A DNA stretch of 12,299 nt, from assembly GCA_044464175.1 (NCBI GenBank), contig JBIQLO010000116.1, forward strand, positions 1 to 12,299. Direction: 5' to 3'. Position 1 is the stretch's first letter. Each line of letters begins with the position of its first letter. Below, one piece after another: positions 6,486 through 12,289 of this stretch. The notes beneath the pieces were generated by a model. The model saw only the letters and a program-made list of their open reading frames with translations, did not search any database and was not told the DNA's origin. Position numbers and translations under genes: made by a program. This DNA is from JBIQLO01 sp044464175. Lineage in GTDB: Bacteria > Planctomycetota > Phycisphaerae > Tepidisphaerales > Tepidisphaeraceae.

Positions 6486-6519
6486 GGAAGAATATAGGCG
6501 TGAGTTAGGGTGAAGTAAA
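6241..6519 (-). repeat. C-rich intergenic element, copy A
   Basis: Part of the 468-bp divergent region between the MFS gene and the 6664 gene. The minus strand carries several CGAACCCAA/CAAACCCA-like motifs (for example around 6290-6325 and 6388-6407). Its promoter-proximal block (6446-6519) resembles 12009-12098 read on the opposite strand, sharing TGGGAG, GATGAG and ATAGG-N6-GTTAGGG in the same order. The stretch from 6520 to 6663 shows nothing I can name apart from a weak TAAAAT at 6638-6643. Confidence 0.5.
6491..6519 (-). promoter_or_regulatory. Candidate promoter within C-rich element A
   Basis: On the minus strand, TTTACT (6519-6514) and TATATT (6496-6491) are separated by 17 bp. The second element has TTGACT-17-TATCCT at the equivalent place. 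The transcript would start at about the ATG at 6485 and run toward the MFS cluster, so this is the best candidate promoter for the biosynthetic operon. Confidence 0.45.
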
Positions 6520-6663
6520 GCTAGCAACCGGGCGAGATTTTTCCAACTCCGCTTTGGCCACCAACGTCCCAAGGGTCGAAATCGATAAGGGGCCGCAGAG
6601 AACGGATAAACCAGTAGCGGCCCATTCTCCATTGCCCTAAAATAGCCACACGCACGCTCTGGC

Positions 6664-6975
6664 ATGATCCTCAACATTCCCGAACTCGAAACCGTTCCCG
6701 CCGATCAGCGCCAGGCGCTTCTTGAAGAGGCCGTCCGCCAGACGAATGCGACGCATGGGAAAATGAGCCCCATTCCCCATTACGTCGGCTGCGCTTTGTC
6801 AATCGCCATCGTTCTTTCGCTGGCGATCATGAATCGGCCTCTTCTCATCGCGATGCTCGCCGGAGGAACCGCCTACGTCGCGAGTCTGCTCATCGGCGTG
6901 CTGATGTGGCGCCGATCCCAAGTCCGTGCCGTCCGTGCGGCCCTCTCCCGCCTCATCGCCGCCCGCGCGAGTTGA
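6664..6975 (+). CDS. Small membrane protein with two predicted helices, unknown function
   Basis: The 103-residue protein has a polar N-terminus (MILNIPELETVPADQRQALLEEAVRQT), then two hydrophobic segments at about 39-56 and 58-82, then a basic C-terminal tail (WRRSQVRAVRAALSRLI) that should face the cytoplasm. The amphipathic start resembles the short helices of small planctomycetal membrane proteins, but I recognise no family. There is no Shine-Dalgarno site. A weak TAAAAT (6638-6643) lies 20 nt before the ATG. It is followed 74 nt later by the next plus-strand gene. The coherent hydrophobic pattern makes it more likely real than a chance frame. Confidence 0.55.
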   Translation: MILNIPELETVPADQRQALLEEAVRQTNATHGKMSPIPHYVGCALSIAIVLSLAIMNRPLLIAMLAGGTAYVASLLIGVLMWRRSQVRAVRAALSRLIAARAS

Positions 6976-7011
6976 GGCTAACAAACCGCACCCCCTTCGC
7001 GGCGTCCCTCC

Positions 7012-7039
7012 TTTACCCCGCCCCCATCCCCCTTATGAT
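7012..7039 (+). promoter_or_regulatory. Candidate promoter of the membrane/SRPBCC gene
   Basis: TTTACC (7012-7017) and TATGAT (7034-7039) are separated by 16 bp. The ATG at 7050 lies 10 nt after the -10 box, the same distance as at the methyltransferase, suggesting a nearly leaderless message. No ribosome site is present. Confidence 0.4.
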
Positions 7040-7049
7040 GCACTCGCCC

Positions 7050-8522
7050 ATGCCCGCTTCACCCCGCCCGCCCATGACGCCCCGACGCTATCTCGCCTGG
7101 GGCGTTGTTCTGTTTCTCCTGAAATACGCGGCCGACTCTCTCGTGGCGCGCGGCCTTTATCATCAGGAGTGGTCGCTGCTCAGCTATCTGGCGCCCACGC
7201 GCCTGGTGGGGCTGTTTGGCTGGCCGCAGCAGGGGCGGGATTTTCTCATGGCCATGCTGCTGGTGGCGCTGCCGTTCGTGATCGCCGGGCTGGTCGTGAC
7301 GCTGCGCCGCCTGCGCGATGCCGCCCTGCCGCTGATCCTGATCGTTCTGTTCTTCCCCCCGTTCATCAACCTCCTGTTCTTTCTCACCCTCTGCTTCATT
7401 CCCTCCCGTCAGCGCATCGCTGTAGACGGGGGCGTCAAGGCCGGATCGGCCCCTGTAGACGGGGGCGTTGACCCCGTCGCGGCCTCGGCGAGGCCGCCCA
7501 CAGCGCCGCTCAGTTACGCGCCCCGGACCGACCGTCCGCTGTTTGGACGCATCGCCCGCTTCTTCCCCGCCCGCTCCGAACCGGCCGCCGTGGTGGCCGC
7601 CCTGTTGCCCATCCCCTTCGCCTATGCCCTGTGCATTTTCTCCATCTATTTTCTGGGCGACTATGGCTGGGGCATTTTCGTCGGCCTGCCGTTCATCCTC
7701 GGGCTGGTGTCGGCCATCCTCTACGGCATGCGCGCCCCCCGAACGGCCGGGCAGTGCGCCGGCGTCGGCATCGCCTGCGTCCTGGCCGCCTCGGCCGTGC
7801 TGCTGGTCTTCGCCGTCGAGGGGATCATCTGCATCATCATGGCCGCCCCCTTGTGGATTCCCCTCACGCTCCTGGGCTCGGGCGTCGGCTACCTTGCCCA
7901 GAAACGCCCCCTTCCCCCGGCCAGCGCCCTGCCCATGTGCGCCAGCCTGCTGTTCGCCCTGCCGCTCTTGATGAGCCTCGACAAGGCCACGCGCCGCCCG
8001 CCGCCGCTGCGCTCAGTCACCACCAGCGTCATCATCCACGCGCCGCCGGCGGTGGTCTGGCGCAATGTCATTCAGTTTCCGCCTTTGCCCGCGCCGACCG
8101 AGTGGCTCTTTCACACCGGCATCGCCTACCCCACCAGCGCCACCATCGCCGGCGTGGGCCCCGGCGCGGTGCGCCACTGCATCTTCACCACCGGCAGCTT
8201 CATCGAGCCGATCACCGTCTGGGAGGAAAACCGCCTGCTCCGCTTCAACGTGCGCTACAACCCGCCGGTCATGAACGAATGGAGCTTTGGCCGGAAAATC
8301 CACCCGCCGCACCTGGTCGGCTTCTTCGAATCGCAGCAGGGGCAGTTCCAGCTGGAGGACCTGGGCAACGGCCAGACCCGCCTCAACGGCACCACCTGGT
8401 ACACCCACAACCTCTGGCCCAACGCCTACTGGTGCCTCTGGACCGACTGGATCGTCCACCGCATCCACGTCCGCGTGCTGGACCATGTCCAGCGGCTCAG
8501 CGAACACGCACCCGCATTGTGA
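7050..8522 (+). CDS. Multi-pass membrane protein with C-terminal SRPBCC/START-like domain
   Basis: About 490 residues if started at 7050; ATGs at 7035, 7038 and 7074 are alternatives and none has a ribosome site. The N-terminal part (about 10-120) resembles DUF805-like membrane proteins, with helices near 14-32, 65-86 and 93-116 and the motif VVTLRRLRDAALPLILIVL. After a linker come four or five more hydrophobic segments (about 181-310). The soluble C-terminus (about 322-482) looks like an SRPBCC (polyketide cyclase/START-like) ligand-binding fold: TTSVIIHAPPAVVWRNVIQF, TVWEENRLLRFNV and QLEDLGNGQTRLNGTTWYTH are typical strands. The role is unknown; lipid or small-hydrophobe handling at the membrane is a guess. 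Residues ~124-152 are encoded by one and a half copies of the CTGTAG palindrome, so this linker is probably an insertion. The stop overlaps the promoter of the next gene. Confidence 0.75.
   Translation: MPASPRPPMTPRRYLAWGVVLFLLKYAADSLVARGLYHQEWSLLSYLAPTRLVGLFGWPQQGRDFLMAMLLVALPFVIAGLVVTLRRLRDAALPLILIVLFFPPFINLLFFLTLCFIPSRQRIAVDGGVKAGSAPVDGGVDPVAASARPPTAPLSYAPRTDRPLFGRIARFFPARSEPAAVVAALLPIPFAYALCIFSIYFLGDYGWGIFVGLPFILGLVSAILYGMRAPRTAGQCAGVGIACVLAASAVLLVFAVEGIICIIMAAPLWIPLTLLGSGVGYLAQKRPLPPASALPMCASLLFALPLLMSLDKATRRPPPLRSVTTSVIIHAPPAVVWRNVIQFPPLPAPTEWLFHTGIAYPTSATIAGVGPGAVRHCIFTTGSFIEPITVWEENRLLRFNVRYNPPVMNEWSFGRKIHPPHLVGFFESQQGQFQLEDLGNGQTRLNGTTWYTHNLWPNAYWCLWTDWIVHRIHVRVLDHVQRLSEHAPAL
7420..7452. 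repeat. CTGTAG palindrome, partial copy inside a gene
   Basis: CTGTAGACGGGGGCGT begins exactly like the full copy at 7453, then diverges into a short GGCCggatcGGCC hairpin. It is translated as AVDGGVKAGSAP. Confidence 0.6.
7453..7503. repeat. CTGTAG palindrome copy 5, translated inside a membrane protein gene
   Basis: The full-length element has ends CTGTAGACGG...CCGCCCACAG (imperfect). The inner hairpins are GACGGGG-gcgttga-CCCCGTC and GCGGCCTC-ggc-GAGGCCGC. The host frame reads CCT-GTA-GAC, avoiding the TAG, and no stop occurs across the element. Confidence 0.75.
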
Positions 8523-8528
8523 TATGAT
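8520..8528 (+). promoter_or_regulatory. Extended -10 promoter of the pyruvyl transferase gene
   Basis: TGATATGAT is an extended -10 (TGN plus TATGAT). Its TGA doubles as the stop codon of the upstream gene. The -35 is weak (CGAACA at 8501-8506, 16 bp). The predicted 5' leader is about 35 nt and contains AAGGAG. Confidence 0.45.
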
Positions 8529-8555
8529 CCCCGCCGGCAAAGCCGTTTTCACACG

Positions 8556-8561
8556 AAGGAG
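8556..8561 (+). promoter_or_regulatory. Ribosome binding site of the pyruvyl transferase gene
   Basis: AAGGAG lies 8 nt before the ATG at 8570. It is the strongest Shine-Dalgarno site in the window and fixes the start. Confidence 0.8.
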
Positions 8562-8569
8562 ACAACCGC

Positions 8570-9769
8570 ATGGCACAGGCGATCGATGGAACGGGACTGA
8601 GGATTCTCCTCCTCTCGGCCTGGGACACCGTCAACATCGGCGACATCGGCCACACGCCCGGCACGCTGCGGGTGCTGGAGCAATACCTCCCCGGGGCGAC
8701 TGTGACGCTGGGGGCGGCGCGGCTCAATGAGGCGGTGGAGGGGATGTTGCGCCGGCGGTTTCCCAAGGTGCGGATTCTGGCCGGTGCGGCCGCGGCGGGG
8801 GGGCTGAAAATCCAGACGCCGGCCGAGGCGCTGGAGCGGGCGGCGGGGGAGGTGGACCTGGTGATCCACAACTCCAGTATGGCCTGGGGGCTGGAGGTGC
8901 TGCGCTTCTGCCGCGACCAGCGCAAGCCGCTGGTGCTGTTCGGCCAATCCTACTTCCCCGACTTCGTCCGGCAGCCGGAGGCGGTGGAGCTGCTCAAGAG
9001 CACAGCGCTGGTCTTTTGCCGCGATGGGCTGACGCTGCAAACGCTCCAACAGGCCGGCGTGGCGGCCGAGTTCAATCCGGATGGGTGCTTCGGCATCGAC
9101 GTGCGCGACGAAGCGCGGGCCGAGGCGTTTATGCAAGAGCGCGGGCTGGAAGCGCGCCGATTCATCACCGTCCAACTCCGCACCAACACACAGAAACATC
9201 CCGGCACGGACAGCTTCCTCAATCCGGCCAATCCCACGCCCCAGCAGCAGGCCGACGACCAGCGGCGGGCGGCGATCTTCCGGCAGATCATCACCGCCTG
9301 GGTCGAGCGAACCGGCGCAAAGGTGCTGATCGCGCCGGAGGTCCAGAAGGAGATCGCCCACAACAAGCGGCTGCTCATGGACCCGCTGCCGGAGACTATC
9401 CGCCGCCAGGTGGTGCTGCGCGACACCTTCTGGAATGTCGATGAGGCGGCGTCGGTCTTCGCCCGGGCGCACACCGTCGTCTGTCACGAGCCCCATTCCT
9501 GCATCATCGCCCTGGCCAACGGCACCCCCATCCTGCACACCTACTCCCCCTTCCACAGCCCCAAATACCACATGTTCGCCGACATCGGGCTCAAAGAATG
9601 GCTCCCGCCCCTGGACGACACCCCCCCGGCGCAAATCATCGAACGCCTCATGGCCATCGACGCCGACTACCCCGCCGCCCAGGCGAAGGTGGCCCAGGCC
9701 ATGGCCTTCGTCCACCAACGCTTCGCCGCCGCCTGCGGGGCCATCGCCCGCGTGGGCGAGAGGCCGTAG
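8570..9769 (+). CDS. Polysaccharide pyruvyl transferase family protein
   Basis: The 399-residue protein resembles the CsaB/WcaK-like polysaccharide pyruvyl transferase family, a GT-B-like fold whose members add pyruvyl ketals from phosphoenolpyruvate to glycans. Visible landmarks are the N-terminal RILLLSAWDTVNIGDIGHTPG (about 11-31; the family start is typically N-x-GD), VDLVIHNSSMAWG (about 95-107), PLVLFGQSYFPDF (about 124-136), FCRDGLTLQTLQQAGV (the family's R-D/E-x-x-S/T-x-x-x-L segment), and a C-terminal nucleotide-type region VVCHEPHSCIIALANGTPIL. The protein could act in surface polysaccharide modification in the cytoplasm. No other glycan gene lies in this window, so the acceptor is unknown, and some family members are annotated from fold alone. 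Confidence 0.82.
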   Translation: MAQAIDGTGLRILLLSAWDTVNIGDIGHTPGTLRVLEQYLPGATVTLGAARLNEAVEGMLRRRFPKVRILAGAAAAGGLKIQTPAEALERAAGEVDLVIHNSSMAWGLEVLRFCRDQRKPLVLFGQSYFPDFVRQPEAVELLKSTALVFCRDGLTLQTLQQAGVAAEFNPDGCFGIDVRDEARAEAFMQERGLEARRFITVQLRTNTQKHPGTDSFLNPANPTPQQQADDQRRAAIFRQIITAWVERTGAKVLIAPEVQKEIAHNKRLLMDPLPETIRRQVVLRDTFWNVDEAASVFARAHTVVCHEPHSCIIALANGTPILHTYSPFHSPKYHMFADIGLKEWLPPLDDTPPAQIIERLMAIDADYPAAQAKVAQAMAFVHQRFAAACGAIARVGERP

Positions 9770-9820
9770 GGTGGGGTTCACGCCACCAAAAATTCACAGG
9801 GGCGGCTTCAGCCGCCGCCC
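9770..9820. terminator. Hairpins between convergent genes, possible terminator
   Basis: In the 55 bp between the pyruvyl transferase stop and the vapC stop there are two inverted repeats: GGTGG/CCACC (9770-9774 and 9783-9787) and GGCGGC-ttca-GCCGCC (9801-9816). Read on the minus strand, the second is followed, after 8 nt, by TTTTT, giving a weak intrinsic terminator for vapBC. On the plus strand there is no U-tract. Confidence 0.35.
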
Positions 9821-9824
9821 TTGG

Positions 9825-10259
9825 CTATCGCACAACCGGGTTCTGCGTGGAGAGCTGGGGAAATCGGGAAAAATCACGATCGGCCGTCCACAACACCTTC
9901 ACGCCGTGCGACAGGCAAATGGCCGCCACGCGCGCATCATGAATGCGCGCCCCCACGATCCGCCCATTCAGCGCCAGTTGAGAAAGCCGCTCCCAGTGAT
10001 CGGCCCCTTCGCCCAGGAATCTCAACCCCGCACTGGCTTTCCATGCCTGGATTGCGCTCAAGGCCACTTGAATGCTCGAAGGCGAATCGTACAGCCTGGG
10101 ACGGGTCACGATCCCCAGAAATTCATGAACGCAGGGCCAGGGGATCGCCCAAGGCCTCCCGGACTCCGCCAGTTCCACCAGCCGCGCCAGCGCCTGCTTG
10201 TGAAAGGGGCTTTCCCGGCGGTGCGCATAGACAAGAATCTGCGTGTCCACCGCAATCAT
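9825..10259 (-). CDS. vapC: VapC-type PIN-domain ribonuclease toxin
   Basis: The 144-residue PIN-domain protein has the four acidic active-site positions: Asp5 (MIAVDTQILVYA), Glu46 (PCVHEFLGIV), Asp108 (GARIHDARVAA) and Asp127/Asp129 (LWTADRDFSRF). VapC toxins are Mg-dependent endoribonucleases that cut tRNA or rRNA and are held inactive by VapB. The MIAVDTQILVYAHR...SPFH start and the HDARVAAICLSHGV segment are typical of the TA-system VapC subgroup. Its ATG overlaps the stop of the antitoxin gene by 4 nt (ATGA, 10256-10259), the usual layout of a coupled operon. All catalytic residues are intact, so the toxin looks functional. Confidence in the PIN fold is high; the RNA target is unknown. 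Confidence 0.92.
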   Translation of the reverse strand: MIAVDTQILVYAHRRESPFHKQALARLVELAESGRPWAIPWPCVHEFLGIVTRPRLYDSPSSIQVALSAIQAWKASAGLRFLGEGADHWERLSQLALNGRIVGARIHDARVAAICLSHGVKVLWTADRDFSRFPQLSTQNPVVR

Positions 10260-10501
10260 CCGCCCTCATCCTCCCCGGATTCGTAAAGCAATTGGCTCAA
10301 ATGTTTCCACGACAGGTCCGGCCCCGGCCCCGATTTCCCCGCGACCACCGGCTTGATCTTGACCGGCCGCTTCTGTTCATACCGCTCCAACGTCTCCCGC
10401 AACCCCTCCTCGGCCAGCGCCCGAAGCGTCGTCTTTCGATGACGAGCCACCTCCTTGGCCCGAATCAGCAGATCATCCGCGATTTCCAGGGTCGTCTTCA
10501 T
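10256..10501 (-). CDS. vapB: VapB-type antitoxin
   Basis: The 81-residue protein begins MKTTLEIADDLLIRAKEVARHRKTTLRALAEEGL. Its N-terminus fits a ribbon-helix-helix or VapB DNA-binding domain, and the polar C-terminal tail (KIKPVVAGKSGPGPDLSW) would be the toxin-wrapping part. It stands directly upstream of vapC and overlaps it by 4 nt. I chose the ATG at 10501, not the one at 10513, because the -10 box (10509-10514) covers the upstream ATG; the message then starts at about the start codon and no ribosome site is needed. The VapB-VapC complex normally represses its own promoter, and a palindrome suitable for that lies just upstream. Confidence 0.88.
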   Translation of the reverse strand: MKTTLEIADDLLIRAKEVARHRKTTLRALAEEGLRETLERYEQKRPVKIKPVVAGKSGPGPDLSWKHLSQLLYESGEDEGG

Positions 10502-10508
10502 ATGGCTA

Positions 10509-10538
10509 ACCATATTGTCGAATATGGGCCAATGTCAA
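10509..10538 (-). promoter_or_regulatory. vapBC promoter, probably leaderless
   Basis: On the minus strand a perfect TTGACA (10538-10533) and TATGGT (10514-10509) are 18 bp apart. The -10 ends 7 nt before the vapB ATG at 10501, so the transcript should begin at or next to the start codon. Confidence 0.6.
10510..10527. promoter_or_regulatory. vapBC operator palindrome
   Basis: CCATATT-GTCG-AATATGG is a perfect inverted repeat with 7-bp arms. It lies in the promoter spacer and touches the -10 box. Autoregulation by VapB/VapBC at such sites is established for the family; binding here is inferred. Confidence 0.6.
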
Positions 10539-10575
10539 ACAATGGGTGATATGCTTCGTTCACCAGCGTCTTGCC

Positions 10576-10623
10576 GGGTGCCACAGGTCGCGGTACTCCG
10601 AGACCTGTGCCGTGGAGGCACCC
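10576..10623. repeat. Bulged inverted repeat in the vapB/ald gap
   Basis: GGGTGCC (10576-10582) pairs with GGCACCC (10617-10623), and CACAGGTC (10582-10589) with GACCTGTG (10602-10609), leaving a bulge at 10610-10616. It looks like a REP-type palindrome. Apart from this and the next repeat, the 291 bp between vapB and the dehydrogenase gene show no gene. Confidence 0.6.
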
Positions 10624-10683
10624 AATGGGCCATTCACCGCATCCCCCGCCCCGAGATCAATCCCGAAGCGTCCACGAAATAAT

Positions 10684-10754
10684 GTAGGGTCCGCACCCCG
10701 TGCGGACCTCCGCGTCATCCGACAAAAAAGGTCCGCACAGGGTGCGGACCCTAC
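10684..10754. repeat. Long inverted repeat of two GGTCCGCA hairpins downstream of ald
   Basis: The 25-bp arms 10684-10708 and 10730-10754 are reverse complements at 24 of 25 positions. Each arm is itself a hairpin (GGTCCGCAC...GTGCGGACC). The 21-bp centre ends in AAAAAA. It lies 38 bp past the stop of the dehydrogenase gene and may terminate or stabilise that transcript. A third, single copy lies upstream of the same gene (11961-11977). Confidence 0.75.
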
Positions 10755-10792
10755 TTGCTTGACTTCTGCTCATTGAGCGCGGCGTCACACGG

Positions 10793-11911
10793 TCATTCCA
10801 GAATTCGCAGCAGATCATCGCTGTTTCCGGTTGCGATCCCTTGAATCCGGCCCAGGTCAGCGCCGAAGAGATGCCCATCGTGGGCGACGACGGCGCCGGC
10901 CAGGGAAGGAATGGAACGCAGAGCGCCGTTGAGGCCGCCGCGGGTGATTTGCTCCACATAGGGCCATGTGGCGGCGGAGAGCATTTCAGAGCTGCTCCGG
11001 GCGAAGAGCGAAGGAATATTCTGAACGCAATAATGGAGAATACCGTCGACCGTCCGAATGGGATTGTCGTGGGTCGTGGTCTCGCTGCTCTCGATCGCGC
11101 CCTGGGCATCGGCCGAAACGTCCATAATCAGACTCCCCCGGCGCATCAGCTTGAGCATGGGACGCGTTACAAGGTGAGGATCACCGGGCATCCACATCGT
11201 GCAGTTCATCAGGACATCCACCCGCGGCAGTCTTTGGGAAAATGCCTCGGGCGACCAGGCAAGGACCTGAGCCTTGGGAAACTCGCGTTGCAGCGCCGGG
11301 AGCATGGCGCTGTTCGCTTCCCAGAGGTGAACGTCGCAGCCGGCGCCCAACGCCGCCGCGCAGGCCGCGCGGCCGGCGGTCCCGGCGCCCAGAATCGCGA
11401 ATGTCATCGGCTCGGTCCCGCCGGTGGCCAGCAGCAGCTTTCCGCAGCCGCCATGGAGGGTCTGGGCGAACTGGCCCGCCAGCAGGACCGCGCCCGCGCC
11501 GGCGATCTGGCTCATGGGCACCAGCAGCGGCCGGCGTCCATTCTCAACCACCTCTTCATAGCTGATGGCGGTGCAGCGGCTGGCCTTGAGTGCCTGTGTC
11601 ATGTCCGGCCGCGGACAGGGATGAAGATAGCCGAAAATCACGTGCTCAGACCGCAGCAACGCGAATTCCTCCGGGAGAATCTCCTTGACCTTCCAGAGGA
11701 ACGAGGCACGCCGGTATAGCTCGGCCGCCCTGTCCACCAGGATCGCCCCGGCGTCTTCGTATTGCCCATCGCTGTATCCCGCGCCCGCGCCGGCGCCATG
11801 CTGCACAAACACATCGCAGCCGATCTGGCGCAGCTGCCGGACGTGCTCAGGCAGGCCGGCCACCCGGAATTCGCCGCTTTTGATCTCTTTGGGGATCCCG
11901 ATGCTGAACAT
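10793..11911 (-). CDS. Alanine dehydrogenase-like NAD(P)-dependent enzyme
   Basis: The 372-residue length is the size of bacterial alanine dehydrogenases (about 371), which interconvert L-alanine with pyruvate plus ammonia using NAD. The N-terminus IGIPKEIKSGEFRVAGLPEHV matches the AlaDh/PNT family, with Arg16 as substrate-binding arginine. LWKVKEILPEE has the lysine (Lys76), FGYLHPCP the histidine (His97), ILGAGTAGRAA (173-183) the NAD Rossmann loop, and DVSADAQGAIESS the aspartate (Asp268). TTHDNPIRTVDGILHYCVQNIPSLFARSSS closely follows the family's C-terminal signature. The usual MSEVAGRxA segment reads MSQIAGAGA, lacking the arginine, so specificity may differ. The start at 11911 is chosen by family alignment; an upstream ATG at 12001 would translate a GGTCCGCA repeat. 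The ribosome site is weak. Confidence 0.82.
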   Translation of the reverse strand: MFSIGIPKEIKSGEFRVAGLPEHVRQLRQIGCDVFVQHGAGAGAGYSDGQYEDAGAILVDRAAELYRRASFLWKVKEILPEEFALLRSEHVIFGYLHPCPRPDMTQALKASRCTAISYEEVVENGRRPLLVPMSQIAGAGAVLLAGQFAQTLHGGCGKLLLATGGTEPMTFAILGAGTAGRAACAAALGAGCDVHLWEANSAMLPALQREFPKAQVLAWSPEAFSQRLPRVDVLMNCTMWMPGDPHLVTRPMLKLMRRGSLIMDVSADAQGAIESSETTTHDNPIRTVDGILHYCVQNIPSLFARSSSEMLSAATWPYVEQITRGGLNGALRSIPSLAGAVVAHDGHLFGADLGRIQGIATGNSDDLLRILE

Positions 11912-11960
11912 GCGCCTGAGTATCGCCAATCCTTCGGCCGCCGCAATATAAGTAAAATAG

Positions 11961-11977
11961 GGTCCGCATTGCGGACC
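11961..11977. repeat. GGTCCGCA hairpin upstream of ald
   Basis: GGTCCGC-att-GCGGACC is a perfect 7-bp stem and belongs to the same family as the two arms at 10684-10754. It lies about 50 bp before the dehydrogenase start. A TATATT at 11950-11945 on the minus strand could be a -10 box, but no -35 is convincing. Confidence 0.6.
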
Positions 11978-12008
11978 ATGAGCCCTCCATAAATTTTCCA
12001 CCCTTCCA

Positions 12009-12037
12009 TTGACTTTCCCCTAACACAAACCTATCCT
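12009..12037 (+). promoter_or_regulatory. Candidate promoter within C-rich element B
   Basis: TTGACT (12009-12014) and TATCCT (12032-12037) are 17 bp apart, in the same place as TTTACT-17-TATATT of element A. The ATG at 12044 lies 6 nt after the -10 box, exactly where transcription should start. The -10 match is only 4 of 6. Confidence 0.4.
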
Positions 12038-12225
12038 CTCCCAATGAATCACCATCATCCTCTCATCCTCCTCCCACAGCCTGTGCCCCGCTTCCACTCG
12101 GCCTTTTCGCCCCCAACCACCAACGAACCCAAACGAACCAAACCCAAATCCCCGCTGGCGCTATCAAAAACGCCGATTCTGCTCCCCGAACCCAATGCCG
12201 CTATTTCCCAACGAACCCAACTCCC
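12009..12225 (+). repeat. C-rich intergenic element, copy B
   Basis: The plus strand has repeated AACGAACCCAA/CGAACCAAACCCAA/GAACCCAATG motifs (12120-12150, 12188-12199, 12208-12223). Its first ~90 bp match, in order and with gaps, 6519-6446 read on the minus strand. As with copy A, it lies in an intergenic region beyond the start of a divergently oriented gene, with its promoter-like end nearest that gene. Confidence 0.5.
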
Positions 12226-12226
12226 T

Positions 12227-12246
12227 CCCCCCCCCCCCCCCCCCCC
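12227..12246 (+). repeat. Poly-C tract of 20 bases
   Basis: An uninterrupted run of 20 C, preceded by CTCCCT. Such tracts are prone to slippage in cells and to miscounting in sequencing. No other run of this length occurs in the window. Confidence 0.95.
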
Positions 12247-12283
12247 GGCCAGCCTCCCCCTGTCCCTCGCCCCCTCTTCACTC

Positions 12284-12289
12284 TATACT
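12284..12289 (+). promoter_or_regulatory. -10-like box at the right edge
   Basis: TATACT lies 9 nt before the final base A of the window. If the next bases are TG, a gene would start there with the same short -10-to-ATG distance seen elsewhere. The -35 is not clear. Confidence 0.25.

Noticed and set aside
6486..6677. Upstream 64 codons of the minus-strand frame ending at 6192
   Set aside because: They have no ribosome site or promoter and overlap the start of the 6664 gene; only the part after the -10 box at 6491 is worth considering.
8549..9781. 410-codon minus-strand frame opposite the pyruvyl transferase gene
   Set aside because: It is a mirror frame in GC-rich DNA, rich in Arg/Gly/His/Leu with no recognisable domain; the plus strand has the ribosome site and family motifs.
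10502..10792. Small plus-strand frames in the vapB/ald gap
   Set aside because: They run through inverted repeats, have no ribosome site and show no conserved features.
11912..12001. 30-residue N-terminal extension of the alanine dehydrogenase-like protein
   Set aside because: It includes a GGTCCGCA hairpin and has no counterpart in the family, whose start aligns with MFSIGIPKEI.
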